Notes under the pieces: model-generated | Told to the model about the DNA's origin: nothing | The model's input: only the letters and a program-made list of their open reading frames with translations | Database searches by the model: none | From: Lacinutrix himadriensis | GTDB lineage: Bacteria > Bacteroidota > Bacteroidia > Flavobacteriales > Flavobacteriaceae | Reading direction: 5' to 3' | DNA: 64,000 nt | NCBI RefSeq assembly: GCF_001418105.1 | Contig: NZ_LIQI01000032.1 | Span: 180,804 to 244,803 of the forward strand | Part shown: positions 10,548 to 19,479 of the stretch, in pieces | How positions within the stretch are numbered: position 1 is the first letter of the stretch | Layout: each line of letters opens with the position of its first letter | Translations under genes and position numbers: made by a program

Positions 10548-10877
10548 TTATCTCTTATTTTTATTAGACAAAAATGTATCTACAGAAACCTGTAACTCTT
10601 TAACCGTTTTTTGCTTTCCTTCTTTTATCCAGTCTATAATTTCTGTTTTAAAAAAGAATAAGCGACCGTTTTTTTTATGGTGTGGTATTTCGTTTTTTTG
10701 ACAATAACCATAAATTGTAGGTTTAGTATAACCTGTTAGTTTTACTATTTCATCAATAGTTAGAGGATCGTCTGTTTGACTTTGTTGTTTTGCATTAGAT
10801 TGCAATAAGGCTTTTAATTCTTTAAGCTCTTTTTTTACCTCAGCAACATCTTGTTGCGTTTGTTCAAATGGAATCAT
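10548..10877 (-). CDS. Helix-turn-helix (HTH_17, MerR/excisionase-like) protein
   Basis: 109 residues. An N-terminal coiled segment (about 5-35) is followed by an HTH_17 domain: LTIDEIVKLTGYTKPTIYGYCQKNEIPHH ends in a wing with NGRLFFFKTEIIDWI (the quote spans two halves of one domain, residues about 42-88). Proteins of this type next to integrases act as recombination directionality factors or as regulators of element genes. It lies between the integrase-side 322-aa gene and the DUF3987 gene and is translationally close to the latter. Confidence 0.8.
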   Translation of the reverse strand: MIPFEQTQQDVAEVKKELKELKALLQSNAKQQSQTDDPLTIDEIVKLTGYTKPTIYGYCQKNEIPHHKKNGRLFFFKTEIIDWIKEGKQKTVKELQVSVDTFLSNKNKR

Positions 10878-10975
10878 TTTTACACTATTTTAATTATTAA
10901 TAGTGCAATATTATTTGTTTGTTAAGGTGTTTTTATAACTTACGTAAAGAAGGTATTCAAATACGTAAATCGGTA

Positions 10976-11944
10976 TTATTTACGTACTATTTTGTATCCA
11001 TCTGCAAAATTATTCATCACTTTTTTAGTCGTGAAACTGTTGAAATATCCTCCTAAAAGATCAGCGTAAATTTCTTTTTTTCCATGAGTATTTATTGCTA
11101 TATCTTTAAAGTAAGTATAAAATATAGTTCTAACCTTTTCTATATGTAAATTTGAAAAGGTAAATTTTGATTTAGGTAATTCTTTATTTTCAAAAGCCAT
11201 AATAAGATATTTCTTTAAATCATCTAAAGACAAATAACCTTTATCAACTAAAGATTTTTTAAAATAATTATAAACTTCTACAGGTTCAACTTTATCAAAA
11301 TTATTAACAAATGAAAAAGTTATTTCATCATTTTCTGGTTGACCAACTATTTGTGATGAATACTTAAAGTCCTCTTTTAAAAACTTTAACTCTTCTTTTA
11401 TAAACTGTTTTATAATTTTCAAATAATGCTTCTTTTTTACTTTCTTAGCATATTTTGACTCTTCGATTTCTATAATTCTTTTACTAATATTTAAGTTTCT
11501 AATCATTTGAGGATGATTTAATTTTATTCCATTATTAACAAAATGCGCATAACTTAATTGAGCTGTAATTTGTTTTGTTAATTCTGTTAAAATGCCTATT
11601 AGTTGTTCTTTAGTGCATAGATGGAGAACTAACTTATTACCCTTTACATAATGCCTTTCAGCCACAATGCAATAAAATTTAGATGTTAATATAGCTTTAA
11701 ATTCTTCTTGATCTACAAACCCATAAAAAACGGTATTTAATGGTTGATTTCTATACCATGTTTCGAATGCTTTTATTAAACTATTAAGTTTTTCTAATTT
11801 ATTATTATAAATAACACCTTCTATTCGTGGTTCTTCAAAAAGAACATCAAATCCTAAAATAGGGTTTGCTCTTAGTTTTTTTTGTTTAATTAAGCTCTCC
11901 ATTTTCTTTGGATTGATAATTTCCAATTCTACTATATTCTCCAT
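10976..11944 (-). CDS. Hypothetical island protein (322 aa) downstream of integrase
   Basis: Unrecognised family. Helix-rich and basic, with no signal peptide or membrane segment. The start lies 3 bp after the integrase stop, so the two genes are co-transcribed. The C-terminal ~90 residues (KYLIMAFENKELPKSKFTF and beyond) look like a compact helical DNA-binding region; this position is often filled by an RteC-like or excision-control protein in other elements. Role in island excision or maintenance is inference from position. Confidence 0.55.
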   Translation of the reverse strand: MENIVELEIINPKKMESLIKQKKLRANPILGFDVLFEEPRIEGVIYNNKLEKLNSLIKAFETWYRNQPLNTVFYGFVDQEEFKAILTSKFYCIVAERHYVKGNKLVLHLCTKEQLIGILTELTKQITAQLSYAHFVNNGIKLNHPQMIRNLNISKRIIEIEESKYAKKVKKKHYLKIIKQFIKEELKFLKEDFKYSSQIVGQPENDEITFSFVNNFDKVEPVEVYNYFKKSLVDKGYLSLDDLKKYLIMAFENKELPKSKFTFSNLHIEKVRTIFYTYFKDIAINTHGKKEIYADLLGGYFNSFTTKKVMNNFADGYKIVRK

Positions 11945-11947
11945 TTT

Positions 11948-13219
11948 TTAAAAATCCATTACTGTGTTTGCGAAATCTTTTTTGGCTTCATCTTCAAATC
12001 CTGCAAAATAAATTTTAGTAACATTAAGGTCACTATGATTTAAGGCTTCACTAATAAACTCCATACTAGCACCTTTACGCAAAGAATTTGTTGCAAAGGA
12101 ATGTCGAGCCCAATAGGTAGATAAATCTGCTGGTAAATCGTTTGCTTTAGCTATCCTTTTAATATGGTCATTAATAAACCGAGTGAAATTTTTAATTTTC
12201 TTGTATTGTGTTACACTATCTTCATTTATGTTTATAATATCGAATACGTAACCGCTTTTATTTTCAATTCCATAATCTTCTATTACTTTATTTGTAAACT
12301 CTGTTAAATAAATAGTAATGGTTGTTTTCTCTGCTGTTTTATCAAATGTTTTCGCTCTATAATATGAAAATTTATCTCCATCAATATCCGAATACTTTAA
12401 TAATGCAACGTCTTTCAAATTCATACCATTACAAGCATAACTAAAGAACCAAAATGCTTTTGCTTTTGCTTCATTCTCACTTTTAACCTCTGCAGCAAAC
12501 AACGTTTTTAATTGAGCAGAATTTAAAGCTTTCTTTACTTTTCTGGTTCTAGGTATTTTATATTTATTTTTACCAAATGGATATATATCATTACTTATGT
12601 CATTATTCTCTATCGCGTTATTAAAAACAACTCTTAATGTTCTAGTATAAATTGCAATTGTTGTATAACTTTTACCTTTAGCTAACATAAAGTTCTCATA
12701 CTCTTTTAGCCAGTTAGCATTAATTAAATCAAATGTTAACTTTTCCAGTTTACAATTCTTCTTTGTTTCACTAAACTCTTTTAGAGAATTAATCGTGTAT
12801 TTATAACTTTCGGCTGTACCAATTTTATTGTTTTTAATCTTATCAGCAATAATAGTATCAAAATAATATTTCAAATTATTTTTATCGGAAGACTTTCGGA
12901 ACAATCGAGTTTCAAATCGTTCAAAATCAAAAACTGTTAATTGCTTCGCTTCTTCATTCGCTCTAGTTTCAATAGCTTGTAAATGCAGTCGTATTTCTTT
13001 ATTTTTCCCTCTTAAAGTTTTGTTTTCAGAATTTATCCATATAGTATCAAATTCCTTTTCAGTTAAATCAAGGTCTAAAGCATACCATTTTTCTTTTTGA
13101 GATATTTTTCCATAAACTCTAAGTTTAACAGGATATTTCCCACTCTGCTTTTTACGCCTATTATCTAGTTTAATTGAAATAAGAAAATTATCTTTTTTTA
13201 CTTTAGTAGAATTATTCAT
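11948..13219 (-). CDS. Tyrosine recombinase/integrase of island A
   Basis: 423 residues. N-terminal arm-binding domain (about 8-100), SAM-like core-binding domain (about 105-205), then a catalytic domain with ARHSFATNSL, HSDL and the nucleophile-containing IYFAGF. The first catalytic arginine of the R-H-R-H-Y set is not where expected: the usual TGLR-type segment reads CNGMNLKDV. It is the first gene of the leftward island operon and its start faces the tRNA fragment at 13382-13428 from only 163 bp away, the usual arrangement for the att site of the element it moves. Confidence 0.9.
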   Translation of the reverse strand: MNNSTKVKKDNFLISIKLDNRRKKQSGKYPVKLRVYGKISQKEKWYALDLDLTEKEFDTIWINSENKTLRGKNKEIRLHLQAIETRANEEAKQLTVFDFERFETRLFRKSSDKNNLKYYFDTIIADKIKNNKIGTAESYKYTINSLKEFSETKKNCKLEKLTFDLINANWLKEYENFMLAKGKSYTTIAIYTRTLRVVFNNAIENNDISNDIYPFGKNKYKIPRTRKVKKALNSAQLKTLFAAEVKSENEAKAKAFWFFSYACNGMNLKDVALLKYSDIDGDKFSYYRAKTFDKTAEKTTITIYLTEFTNKVIEDYGIENKSGYVFDIININEDSVTQYKKIKNFTRFINDHIKRIAKANDLPADLSTYWARHSFATNSLRKGASMEFISEALNHSDLNVTKIYFAGFEDEAKKDFANTVMDF

Positions 13220-13381
13220 TGCTATATGCTTTCTGCAAATATATAAATTTGCAGAATATTTGCAGAAAAAACATATAATTAAACATATAATAGTTATTAA
13301 CCATTATTAAACAAAACAGCACTAACAGTACACAAACAAAGGATTTACATAATATTCAGGTAATAAACAAATACTTAAAAA

Positions 13382-13428
13382 ATTGATTACGGCTCAAGAG
13401 GTTACTGGTTTGAATCCAGTCGAGGTCA
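13382..13428 (+). pseudogene. 3' half of a tRNA-Arg(ACG)-like gene (island A/B junction)
   Basis: 47 bases fold exactly as tRNA positions 27-73: ATTGA / TTACGGC / TCAAG anticodon arm with anticodon ACG, AGGTT variable loop, ACTGG / TTTGAAT / CCAGT T arm, CGAGGTC acceptor strand and discriminator A. No D arm or 5' acceptor strand precedes it. T replaces the conserved C56 in the T loop, in keeping with a non-functional copy. This is the duplicated target segment left when island A entered the tRNA gene; the intact gene should lie left of the window. Confidence 0.7.
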
Positions 13429-13429
13429 C
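13411..13429 (+). repeat. Left att repeat of island B
   Basis: TGAATCCAGTCGAGGTCAC, an exact 19-bp direct repeat of 59270-59288. It covers the T loop to the 3' end of the tRNA, the classic core for tRNA-targeting integrases. The flanking bases differ (T before and after here; C before and G after on the right). Confidence 0.75.
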
Positions 13430-13452
13430 TTTAAAGAATGAGAATTCTAACT

Positions 13453-13486
13453 AAAACCACTCAATCACTATGATTTGAGTGGTTTT
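13453..13486 (+). terminator. Rho-independent terminator after the tRNA fragment
   Basis: Arms AAAACCACTCAA and TTGAGTGGTTTT with a 9-10-base loop, followed by T-rich DNA. It lies 24 bp after the tRNA 3' end, so the island brings a terminator that would have ended the restored tRNA transcript. Confidence 0.7.
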
Positions 13487-13533
13487 CTGGTTTTTAAAGC
13501 ATTCATTTAATTTGATATTAATTGAACTTAAAT

Positions 13534-13588
13534 GTCTGCTCTTCGGATAGCAGACCTTCAAAGTGTCTGCTAAGCAGACACTTTGAAG
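13534..13588. repeat. Two adjacent palindromes built on GTCTGCT/AGCAGAC
   Basis: First hairpin: GTCTGCT (13534-13540) and AGCAGAC (13549-13555). Directly after it comes a perfect palindrome with 16-bp arms around one central A (13556-13588, CTTCAAAGTGTCTGCT and its complement), which holds the same GTCTGCT core twice more. The site is just inside the left end of island B and 74 bp before its integrase start. It could be integrase/excisionase binding sites or a strong terminator/insulator. Confidence 0.55.
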
Positions 13589-13661
13589 AATAATAGTTTT
13601 GAAAGAGTACAGTTGATTTGACTTTCGTCCTAACGATGTTTAATATCTAAAGACGACAACT

Positions 13662-14930
13662 ATGCGTACAAAACACACATTTTCAACAATCTTCTGGTTA
13701 CAAACCACAAGAGCAATTAACAATGAAGCACTACTTTACATTAGAATTACTGTAGATGGCAAAAGAGTAAACCTTAGTTTAAAAAAGCGAGTTCCACTAT
13801 CTCTATGGGATGCTAAAAAGAAAAAAGCAAAAGGCTCTTCTGCACAAGCAAGACAAATCAATCTTTACATGGATGAAGTTAGCACCCAACTCTTCCAAAT
13901 CTATCAAGACTTAAAATTCAAAGACGAGCTCATTACGGCGCAGTTGATTAAATCAATGTATACTGGAGATGGGCAGCAAAGTAAATCCTTGAAAAATATT
14001 TTTGATTATCACAGTGAAAAAATCGCCAACACGCTAGCAGTTGGTTCCATTAGAAATTTTGGAATTACAGAAAACTATATATTTAAGTTTCTGCAGAAGA
14101 AAAAAAACACCACAGACATTTACCTCAACCAACTCAATTTTGAATTTCTAAGTCATTTTGAATTATTCCTTTGTGAGATATGGCCAGCAGGCCACCCCAA
14201 AGCATTAAGCAATAATACGAGGATGAAACACATACAACGTTTACGAAAAGTCGTAACGCTGGCCTATCACTTAGAGTGGATAGACAGAGATCCTTTTGTA
14301 AGATGGAAAATGACCTATGATAAAACCAACAGAGAATTTTTAACCGAACTGGAATTAAAGAACCTGGAAGAAAAGGTTTTCGTTTCCAAGCGTCTAGACC
14401 GCGTTCGCGATCTATTTGTTTTTAGCTGCTATACAGGTATCAGCTACGTGGATATCATGAATCTTAAACCTAACAATGTAGTATTAAGTATAGATGGAGG
14501 TAACTGGATAATGACCAAAAGACAAAAAACGAATACCGTTGTTAAAGTTCCACTATTAAGGCAAGCATTAGATATCATAAATAAATATAAAGACCATCCA
14601 ACTACAGTTGTAAACGACTCTTTACTACCAAAAATAACAAACGAAAAGCTGAATGTATTTCTAAAAGAAGTTGCCAACTTCGTAGGCATCCAGAAAAACC
14701 TAACCTTTCATATGGCACGTCATACATTTGCCACTACAGTTACATTGTCAAATGGTGTACCTATTGAAACGGTTTCTAAGTTATTAGGACATACAAAAAT
14801 TTCAACTACTCAAATTTATGCACGCGTATTAGAAAACAAAGTGAGTGATGATATGAATGCGCTTAGGGAAGTATTATTAAACAAAGAGAAACAATTAAAA
14901 AACATAAAAGACTCAAAAAGAAATAGTTAA
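13662..14930 (+). CDS. Tyrosine recombinase/integrase of island B
   Basis: 422 residues. N-terminal arm-binding domain (about 5-95), SAM-like domain (about 100-205), catalytic domain with HMARHTFAT, LLGHTK and the nucleophile in QIYARV. The first catalytic arginine is replaced: the usual TGLR segment reads TGISYVDIMNL, as seen in a Bacteroides transposon-type integrase group. It is the first gene inside the left att repeat and is followed on the same strand by rteC, the layout of Bacteroidota conjugative and mobilizable transposons. It is the likely enzyme for excision between 13411-13429 and 59270-59288. Confidence 0.92.
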   Translation: MRTKHTFSTIFWLQTTRAINNEALLYIRITVDGKRVNLSLKKRVPLSLWDAKKKKAKGSSAQARQINLYMDEVSTQLFQIYQDLKFKDELITAQLIKSMYTGDGQQSKSLKNIFDYHSEKIANTLAVGSIRNFGITENYIFKFLQKKKNTTDIYLNQLNFEFLSHFELFLCEIWPAGHPKALSNNTRMKHIQRLRKVVTLAYHLEWIDRDPFVRWKMTYDKTNREFLTELELKNLEEKVFVSKRLDRVRDLFVFSCYTGISYVDIMNLKPNNVVLSIDGGNWIMTKRQKTNTVVKVPLLRQALDIINKYKDHPTTVVNDSLLPKITNEKLNVFLKEVANFVGIQKNLTFHMARHTFATTVTLSNGVPIETVSKLLGHTKISTTQIYARVLENKVSDDMNALREVLLNKEKQLKNIKDSKRNS

Positions 14931-15016
14931 GATTTGTTAAAAATATTTCACTCCTTTTCATTTTGGTATAGAAAATGTATTATTCAGATAATTGTGTTAA
15001 TTAAAAACCCTCGCTT

Positions 15017-15871
15017 ATGCAACACGTTACTCTAATAATATCGAAATATAAAAAGGAAATTGGACTAATAAAACAGTCCAATCTCAGGAATCTTAATGTG
15101 TTAAATAACGGTCTCTACCTTTCCATATACACGCTTAATAAATTAAGGAAAAAGCTTAGAAAAAAGGATTTGTTCAGAAATCAAGAGGATGAGATTTATT
15201 TCTTTAAAGAAGTCAAACCATTTATCATTGGGCGTATTAACTTTTTTTCACAAGTAAAACAATTTACCTGTGAAAAGCCAAATGCTGGTATCAGAAAACA
15301 AATGGATTTTGTATGCGCTTTAATAGACAAACTAGAACAACAAAAAATACGGAATTTAGAATTCTTCCAATACACAAAATATTCTAGTACATCATTAGAC
15401 CATATCTATTTTGTAAGAGGTAAAGACAAACTAGAATTCCCTGTAGACTCGTTACATTATTGTACAGATCCCGAATTTTCTACTAGTCACGATAATCTAG
15501 CAGCGCAAGTAATTAGTTATGATTTACTATCTAACTATTACCAATTCGAACTTAAATCGTTACGAATCCAAAATGAGAATATAGCGGTAAAAGAAATAAG
15601 TCCGGCTATTCTTAACGGACTATCATGGACCGCATCAAAAACAGACTTAGTAGAATTGCTATATGCTTTACATAGTTCTGGAGCTATAAGAAACGGACAA
15701 GCAGAATTAAGTAAAATGGCAGAAGTTTGCGCGACCTTGTTTGACCTCAAACTCAATAATTTTTATAAAACCTATGCCGAAATCAAGAATCGAGAAAAAG
15801 ACACCACAAAGTTTTTAGACCAATTAAAAACGAGTCTTGAAAAACGTATAGACCTTGATAACGCTAAATAA
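15017..15871 (+). CDS. rteC: RteC-family regulator
   Basis: 284 residues. The C-terminal region (SWTASKTDLVELLYAL, then NFYKTYAEIKNREKDTTKFL and a terminal helix) and the EIYFFKEVKPFIIGRINFF segment near residue 60 match the RteC family. In Bacteroides CTnDOT, RteC activates the excision operon in response to tetracycline sensing. Here it follows the integrase by 86 bp, so it likely controls excision of island B. No RteA/RteB two-component pair or tetQ-like gene is visible in the window, so its input signal is unknown. Confidence 0.85.
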   Translation: MQHVTLIISKYKKEIGLIKQSNLRNLNVLNNGLYLSIYTLNKLRKKLRKKDLFRNQEDEIYFFKEVKPFIIGRINFFSQVKQFTCEKPNAGIRKQMDFVCALIDKLEQQKIRNLEFFQYTKYSSTSLDHIYFVRGKDKLEFPVDSLHYCTDPEFSTSHDNLAAQVISYDLLSNYYQFELKSLRIQNENIAVKEISPAILNGLSWTASKTDLVELLYALHSSGAIRNGQAELSKMAEVCATLFDLKLNNFYKTYAEIKNREKDTTKFLDQLKTSLEKRIDLDNAK

Positions 15872-16044
15872 ACACAATATGTATGGCCATAAAATTACAC
15901 TTCATAACTGTTAAATTATTTCGGTAGTACCGAATACCTACCGAAAAAAATAATACAAAAAACACCAGCTTTGTAGAACGAAAGTCAAATTAACATAAGT
16001 ACTATCATAGAGAGTAAAACTCGATAAGATAGTACTTAAAGTTA

Positions 16045-16080
16045 TCCCGCACTTGATGCGGGACCTCCCCAAAGCGGGGA
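16045..16080. repeat. GC-rich palindrome, copy 1 (REP-like)
   Basis: TCCCGCA-cttga-TGCGGGA, followed at once by TCCCC-aaagc-GGGGA. It is GC-rich in an AT-rich setting and lies just before the HTH gene. Related palindromes are at 16689, 17143 and 55275. It may be a short interspersed REP-like element or a transcription attenuator. Confidence 0.5.
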
Positions 16081-16111
16081 TCTTTTAATAATAACTAAAA
16101 CAAATTCTACT

Positions 16112-16384
16112 ATGCCAACAGAAATTATTACTACAGACGACCTCCACGATTTTAAAATGCAATTATTCGGAGAGCTAAAAAAACTACTTACCGAAAACCC
16201 AATAACCACACCAAAGAAATACCTCAAATCTGCCGAGGTAATGGAAATGCTTCAAGTGAGTACTGGGACATTACAAAACTTCAGAATCAACGGTACACTA
16301 CCCTACACAAAAATTGGAGGCATTATACTCTATGAGTATGAAGAAATATTAAAAGTACTCAAAGACAATCGTGTCGCTTCATAA
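16112..16384 (+). CDS. Helix-turn-helix (HTH_17) excisionase-like protein
   Basis: 90 residues. N-terminal ~35 residues are helical and acidic; then an HTH_17 domain (YLKSAEVMEMLQVSTGTLQN) with a wing (KIGGIILYEYEEILKVL). Such proteins accompany RteC-controlled integrases and act in excision or in control of the replication genes behind them. It is followed within 9 bp by the 249-aa protein, so these are one operon with the DnaC-like ATPase. Confidence 0.82.
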   Translation: MPTEIITTDDLHDFKMQLFGELKKLLTENPITTPKKYLKSAEVMEMLQVSTGTLQNFRINGTLPYTKIGGIILYEYEEILKVLKDNRVAS

Positions 16385-16392
16385 GATATGTT

Positions 16393-17142
16393 TTGGCAGA
16401 AGTTAATTATATCAAACACCTCAACGCAGTATTTAGTCAGTTTTCAAAAGACAGCAGGCTCAATCCAACGCACATAAGTTTGTATTTAGCGTTTTTCCAA
16501 ATATGGAACTACAATCGATTTTGCGACGGTTTCCATGTCAACCGGGAAGAGGTCATGCGTTTATCCAAGATAGGTTCTAAATCTACCTATCACAGATGCA
16601 CCAAAGAATTACATCATTACAAATACCTCATCTATGAACCATCCCATAATCCGTTCAAAGGATCTGTGATTAAGATGCTCATCTTTAGTTCCCGCGTAAA
16701 CGGGAATCTTACGAAGCAAAGTCAAAGTAATTTGGAATCAACTATCCCAAATGCAAGACAAGTAGTAGGACAACCGCTGGACTTATCCGTCCCAAATCAA
16801 GGACAAGCATTGGTACCTTTTAATAAACAGTATAAACAAATAGAAAACAGTTATAAACTGGAGCTTCCAAAAAATGAATTAGAAGTTATAGCCTTTTTTA
16901 AAAAAATAAAGGCACCAGAATTGGAAGCACAAAAATTCTATAACCATTACCAAGCTAACGGTTGGAAAATAGGTGGTAAAATTAAAATGGAAGATTGGCA
17001 TGCTTCAGCCAAAAATTGGATACTAAAAGCTGCAGAACTAAAAACAGAAAAGCAACAGTCCCAAATTCGGGACAACCATCGCTCTACCGAAAGCGGCAAT
17101 CTACATACTATCAGAAATAAAAATTATGACCACCCACTCTAG
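16393..17142 (+). CDS. Replication-initiator-like protein with winged-helix N-terminus (249 aa)
   Basis: No ATG precedes AEVNYIKHLN in frame, so a TTG start at 16393 is used. The N-terminal ~95 residues (THISLYLAFFQIWN, NREEVMRLSKIGSKSTYHR) look like a winged helix. The middle is a low-complexity linker that contains one GC palindrome. The C-terminus (KMEDWHASAKNWILKA) resembles the DnaD/phage replication protein tail. The next gene is a DnaC-like loader, a pairing that supports a replication role for the excised island. Function is inference. Confidence 0.65.
   Translation: MAEVNYIKHLNAVFSQFSKDSRLNPTHISLYLAFFQIWNYNRFCDGFHVNREEVMRLSKIGSKSTYHRCTKELHHYKYLIYEPSHNPFKGSVIKMLIFSSRVNGNLTKQSQSNLESTIPNARQVVGQPLDLSVPNQGQALVPFNKQYKQIENSYKLELPKNELEVIAFFKKIKAPELEAQKFYNHYQANGWKIGGKIKMEDWHASAKNWILKAAELKTEKQQSQIRDNHRSTESGNLHTIRNKNYDHPL
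16689..16706. repeat. GC-rich palindrome, copy 2 (inside a gene)
   Basis: TTCCCG-cgtaaa-CGGGAA within the linker-coding part of the 249-aa gene, followed by TCTT as in the copies at 17143. The insertion into coding sequence in a low-complexity linker suggests a mobile short repeat. Confidence 0.45.
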
Positions 17143-17160
17143 TTCCCGCGAAGGCGGGAA
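17143..17160. repeat. GC-rich palindrome, copy 3
   Basis: TTCCCGC-gaag-GCGGGAA, starting at the base after the stop codon of the 249-aa gene, followed by TCTCTT. Same family as 16045, 16689 and 55275. Confidence 0.5.
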
Positions 17161-17180
17161 TCTCTTAATTGAATTCCAAA

Positions 17181-17864
17181 ATGACAAAAACAACTAGCAC
17201 ATATAATTTAAAAAACCCGAGTATCCTTTACGAAGGCGCTACACAATTTGAGTTAGGAAGTTTTAACGGCAAAGAAATCACCTACGATTTCCCTAAAATC
17301 CTCACCTACCTAGACGTAAAAGGAAAATTATTATTTGGCAAGAACTTCAAAATCTACGAAGACGACCAAGAGCTCTTACTCAAACTAGCAAGCTATTTTA
17401 TCCAGGATCACGAATACTGCAAGAAACTGGATATCGACACCAATAAAGGTATCCTTTTATCTGGTCCTGTTGGTTGTGGAAAAACGACTTTAATGCGATT
17501 ATTACCGCATCTAGTACCTCACAAAAAATCCTACACATTGATTCCTTGTAGGAATATCGTGTTTGGTTTTAATGGTATTGGTTTTAAAATGATTGAAGAT
17601 TATAGCGATCACCATACATACTGTTTTGACGACTTAGGTGTTGAACATATTGGCAGACATTATGGTAAAGATTGTAATGTAATGGGTGAAATACTCATAT
17701 CAAGATATGAGGTGTTTAAACAAAAAAACATCCTAACACATATTACAACCAATCTCAATGCAGAAGAACTTCAAGAGAAATATGGCGAACGTGTTAGATC
17801 TAGAATGAGAGAATCTTTTAACTTAGTCAGCTTTACTTCAAATAGTGCGGATAAAAGGAAATGA
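17181..17864 (+). CDS. DnaC-like helicase-loader ATPase
   Basis: 227 residues from the ATG at 17181; an in-frame TTG 12 bases earlier is less likely. AAA+ ATPase with Walker A GPVGCGKTT (about residues 94-102), Walker B YCFDDLGVE, sensor-like HITTNL and an arginine-rich C-terminus (GERVRSRMRE), the DnaC/IstB pattern. It probably loads the host replicative helicase onto island DNA with the help of the preceding protein. It is the last gene of the maintenance module; about 390 bp of gene-free sequence follows before the cargo. Confidence 0.85.
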   Translation: MTKTTSTYNLKNPSILYEGATQFELGSFNGKEITYDFPKILTYLDVKGKLLFGKNFKIYEDDQELLLKLASYFIQDHEYCKKLDIDTNKGILLSGPVGCGKTTLMRLLPHLVPHKKSYTLIPCRNIVFGFNGIGFKMIEDYSDHHTYCFDDLGVEHIGRHYGKDCNVMGEILISRYEVFKQKNILTHITTNLNAEELQEKYGERVRSRMRESFNLVSFTSNSADKRK

Positions 17865-18258
17865 TGTTCATTTTTAAATACAAAGCATACCAAGTAATAC
17901 AACTTCCTATGTAATAGCGGCATTTTCTATATGTAGTAACATTCATCAAAATGACTTAATTCAAATAGATAGCAATATTGATATCCTTTTACGCACTATA
18001 TTTATCAAAGCTTCGGCTCCTAATTATTTTAATACAACAAAAACGCCTCCCTTTAAAACCAGTAGTTTTCTATTAGCTCATTATAATCTTGTCTTCGTTT
18101 AAGACATATCAATCTACCTTTTTAAGTAGTTCTATATCTCTTTTAGATGTTTTATTAGAATCTATGAATAAACTTGAAATATCATTTTTTCACAACCAGT
18201 GCATCTTCAATGCACATAATTTATATACTTTTATATCGAAGAAATAATTTTGAGAAAT
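17865..18258. other. Gene-free stretch between replication module and WYL regulator
   Basis: AT-rich, about 390 bp. I see no gene, no strong hairpin and no repeat shared with other parts of the window. It marks the boundary between the island maintenance genes and the defence cargo and should hold the promoter of the WYL regulator. Confidence 0.5.
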
Positions 18259-19284
18259 ATGTCCACTAACAAAAACGCCATAATTAGATACCAAGCATTA
18301 GATAAATGCTTCAGAAATACAGGAAAACGTTATTATATCGAAGACTTGTTAGAAGCTTGTAATAATGCATTATATGAGTTTGACTATAATTCGGAAGGCA
18401 TTAAAAAACGACAGCTCTATGATGACTTAAGATTTATGAAGTCTTCACAAGGTTGGTCTATACCTTTAGAAAAAAAAAAAGAAGGTAGAAGAGTTTATTA
18501 TCGTTATGAGGACAGCTCGTTTTCTATAAAGAATCAACCATTAAATGAAAATGAAGCGGAACAATTAAAATCAGCAATGTTAGTTTTAGGACGTTTTAAA
18601 GGATTGCCACAGTTTGAATGGGTTAACGAATTAATACCTAAGTTAGATCAAACTTTTAATCTATCAAACCAAAATCAAGAGATAATTAGTTTCGATACTA
18701 ATGAGTTTCTTATTGGTGCTGAATTTATATCTCCACTATTTAAAGCTATTCAAAACCAACAAAGTTTAATAGTAACTTATCAATCTTTTAATAGCGAAAT
18801 AGAACAGGAAATTACTTTTCATCCATATCACCTAAAACAATATAATAACAGATGGTTTATTTTTGGTAAAAATGAAGGCTATGATAATTTAACTAATTTA
18901 GCTTTAGATCGTATTAAATGTATCGAGCATGCTTCTTTAAAATTTGACGCAAGTCAAATTATAGATTTTGAAGAATATTTTGAAGATATTATAGGTGTTA
19001 CTAAACCGAAGGATACTGATGTGACTAGAATAGTTTTAAGAATCAATAAAGAGCTTTGGCCGTATATTAATAGCAAGCCAATACACGAATCCCAATCTTC
19101 AGGAGGCATTGAAAACCATAAAACTCTAGAAAACGGTTTTATAGATATTACAATAAGTGTTGTTTTAAACTATGAGTTAGAGACCAAAATTTTAGAACAC
19201 GGTGAGAAAGTACGTGTTATAAAACCAGAAGTATTAATAGAAAGGATACGAGACCGAGTAATAAAGATGGCTAAAAATTATTAG
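18259..19284 (+). CDS. WYL-domain transcriptional regulator
   Basis: 341 residues from ATG 18259 (an in-frame TTG lies three codons earlier). N-terminal winged helix (about 10-75, including KKRQLYDDLRFMKS), WYL domain (about 150-235: SLIVTYQSFNSE, FHPYHLKQYNNRWFIFG), and a C-terminal WCX-like domain. WYL proteins such as CapW and BrxR repress phage-defence operons and are released by a ligand, probably a nucleotide signal. It lies at the start of the defence cargo, immediately upstream of the peptide/ATPase array that it probably controls. Confidence 0.9.
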   Translation: MSTNKNAIIRYQALDKCFRNTGKRYYIEDLLEACNNALYEFDYNSEGIKKRQLYDDLRFMKSSQGWSIPLEKKKEGRRVYYRYEDSSFSIKNQPLNENEAEQLKSAMLVLGRFKGLPQFEWVNELIPKLDQTFNLSNQNQEIISFDTNEFLIGAEFISPLFKAIQNQQSLIVTYQSFNSEIEQEITFHPYHLKQYNNRWFIFGKNEGYDNLTNLALDRIKCIEHASLKFDASQIIDFEEYFEDIIGVTKPKDTDVTRIVLRINKELWPYINSKPIHESQSSGGIENHKTLENGFIDITISVVLNYELETKILEHGEKVRVIKPEVLIERIRDRVIKMAKNY

Positions 19285-19479
19285 TATGCAAAATAGCTAC
19301 CTTTATTTTTATTGTCTCGTTAATAATTTCTGCTATAATCATTGTGTTGGATAAAAACGAAAAGCAGATATCGTATAAAAAACAAGAAATTGTCTTTTTT
19401 TTTTTAGTAAATTGTCTTAAACTTGGAGAGGATTATTCTTACCTAGTTTACTTTTTCTAGAATAACTTATAATAAGAGT

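Larger units (their letters stand above)
13616..15990. repeat. 13-bp inverted repeats flanking integrase and rteC
   Basis: ATTTGACTTTCGT at 13616-13628 (46-34 bp before the integrase start) is found inverted as ACGAAAGTCAAAT at 15978-15990 (about 110 bp after rteC). The pair exactly brackets the integrase-rteC module. It may be a shared regulatory site, for example an operator read in both directions, or an inversion boundary. Only the sequence match is certain. Confidence 0.45.

Noticed and set aside
13382..13428. Complete tRNA gene
   Set aside because: No 5' acceptor strand or D arm upstream; only positions 27-73 are present.
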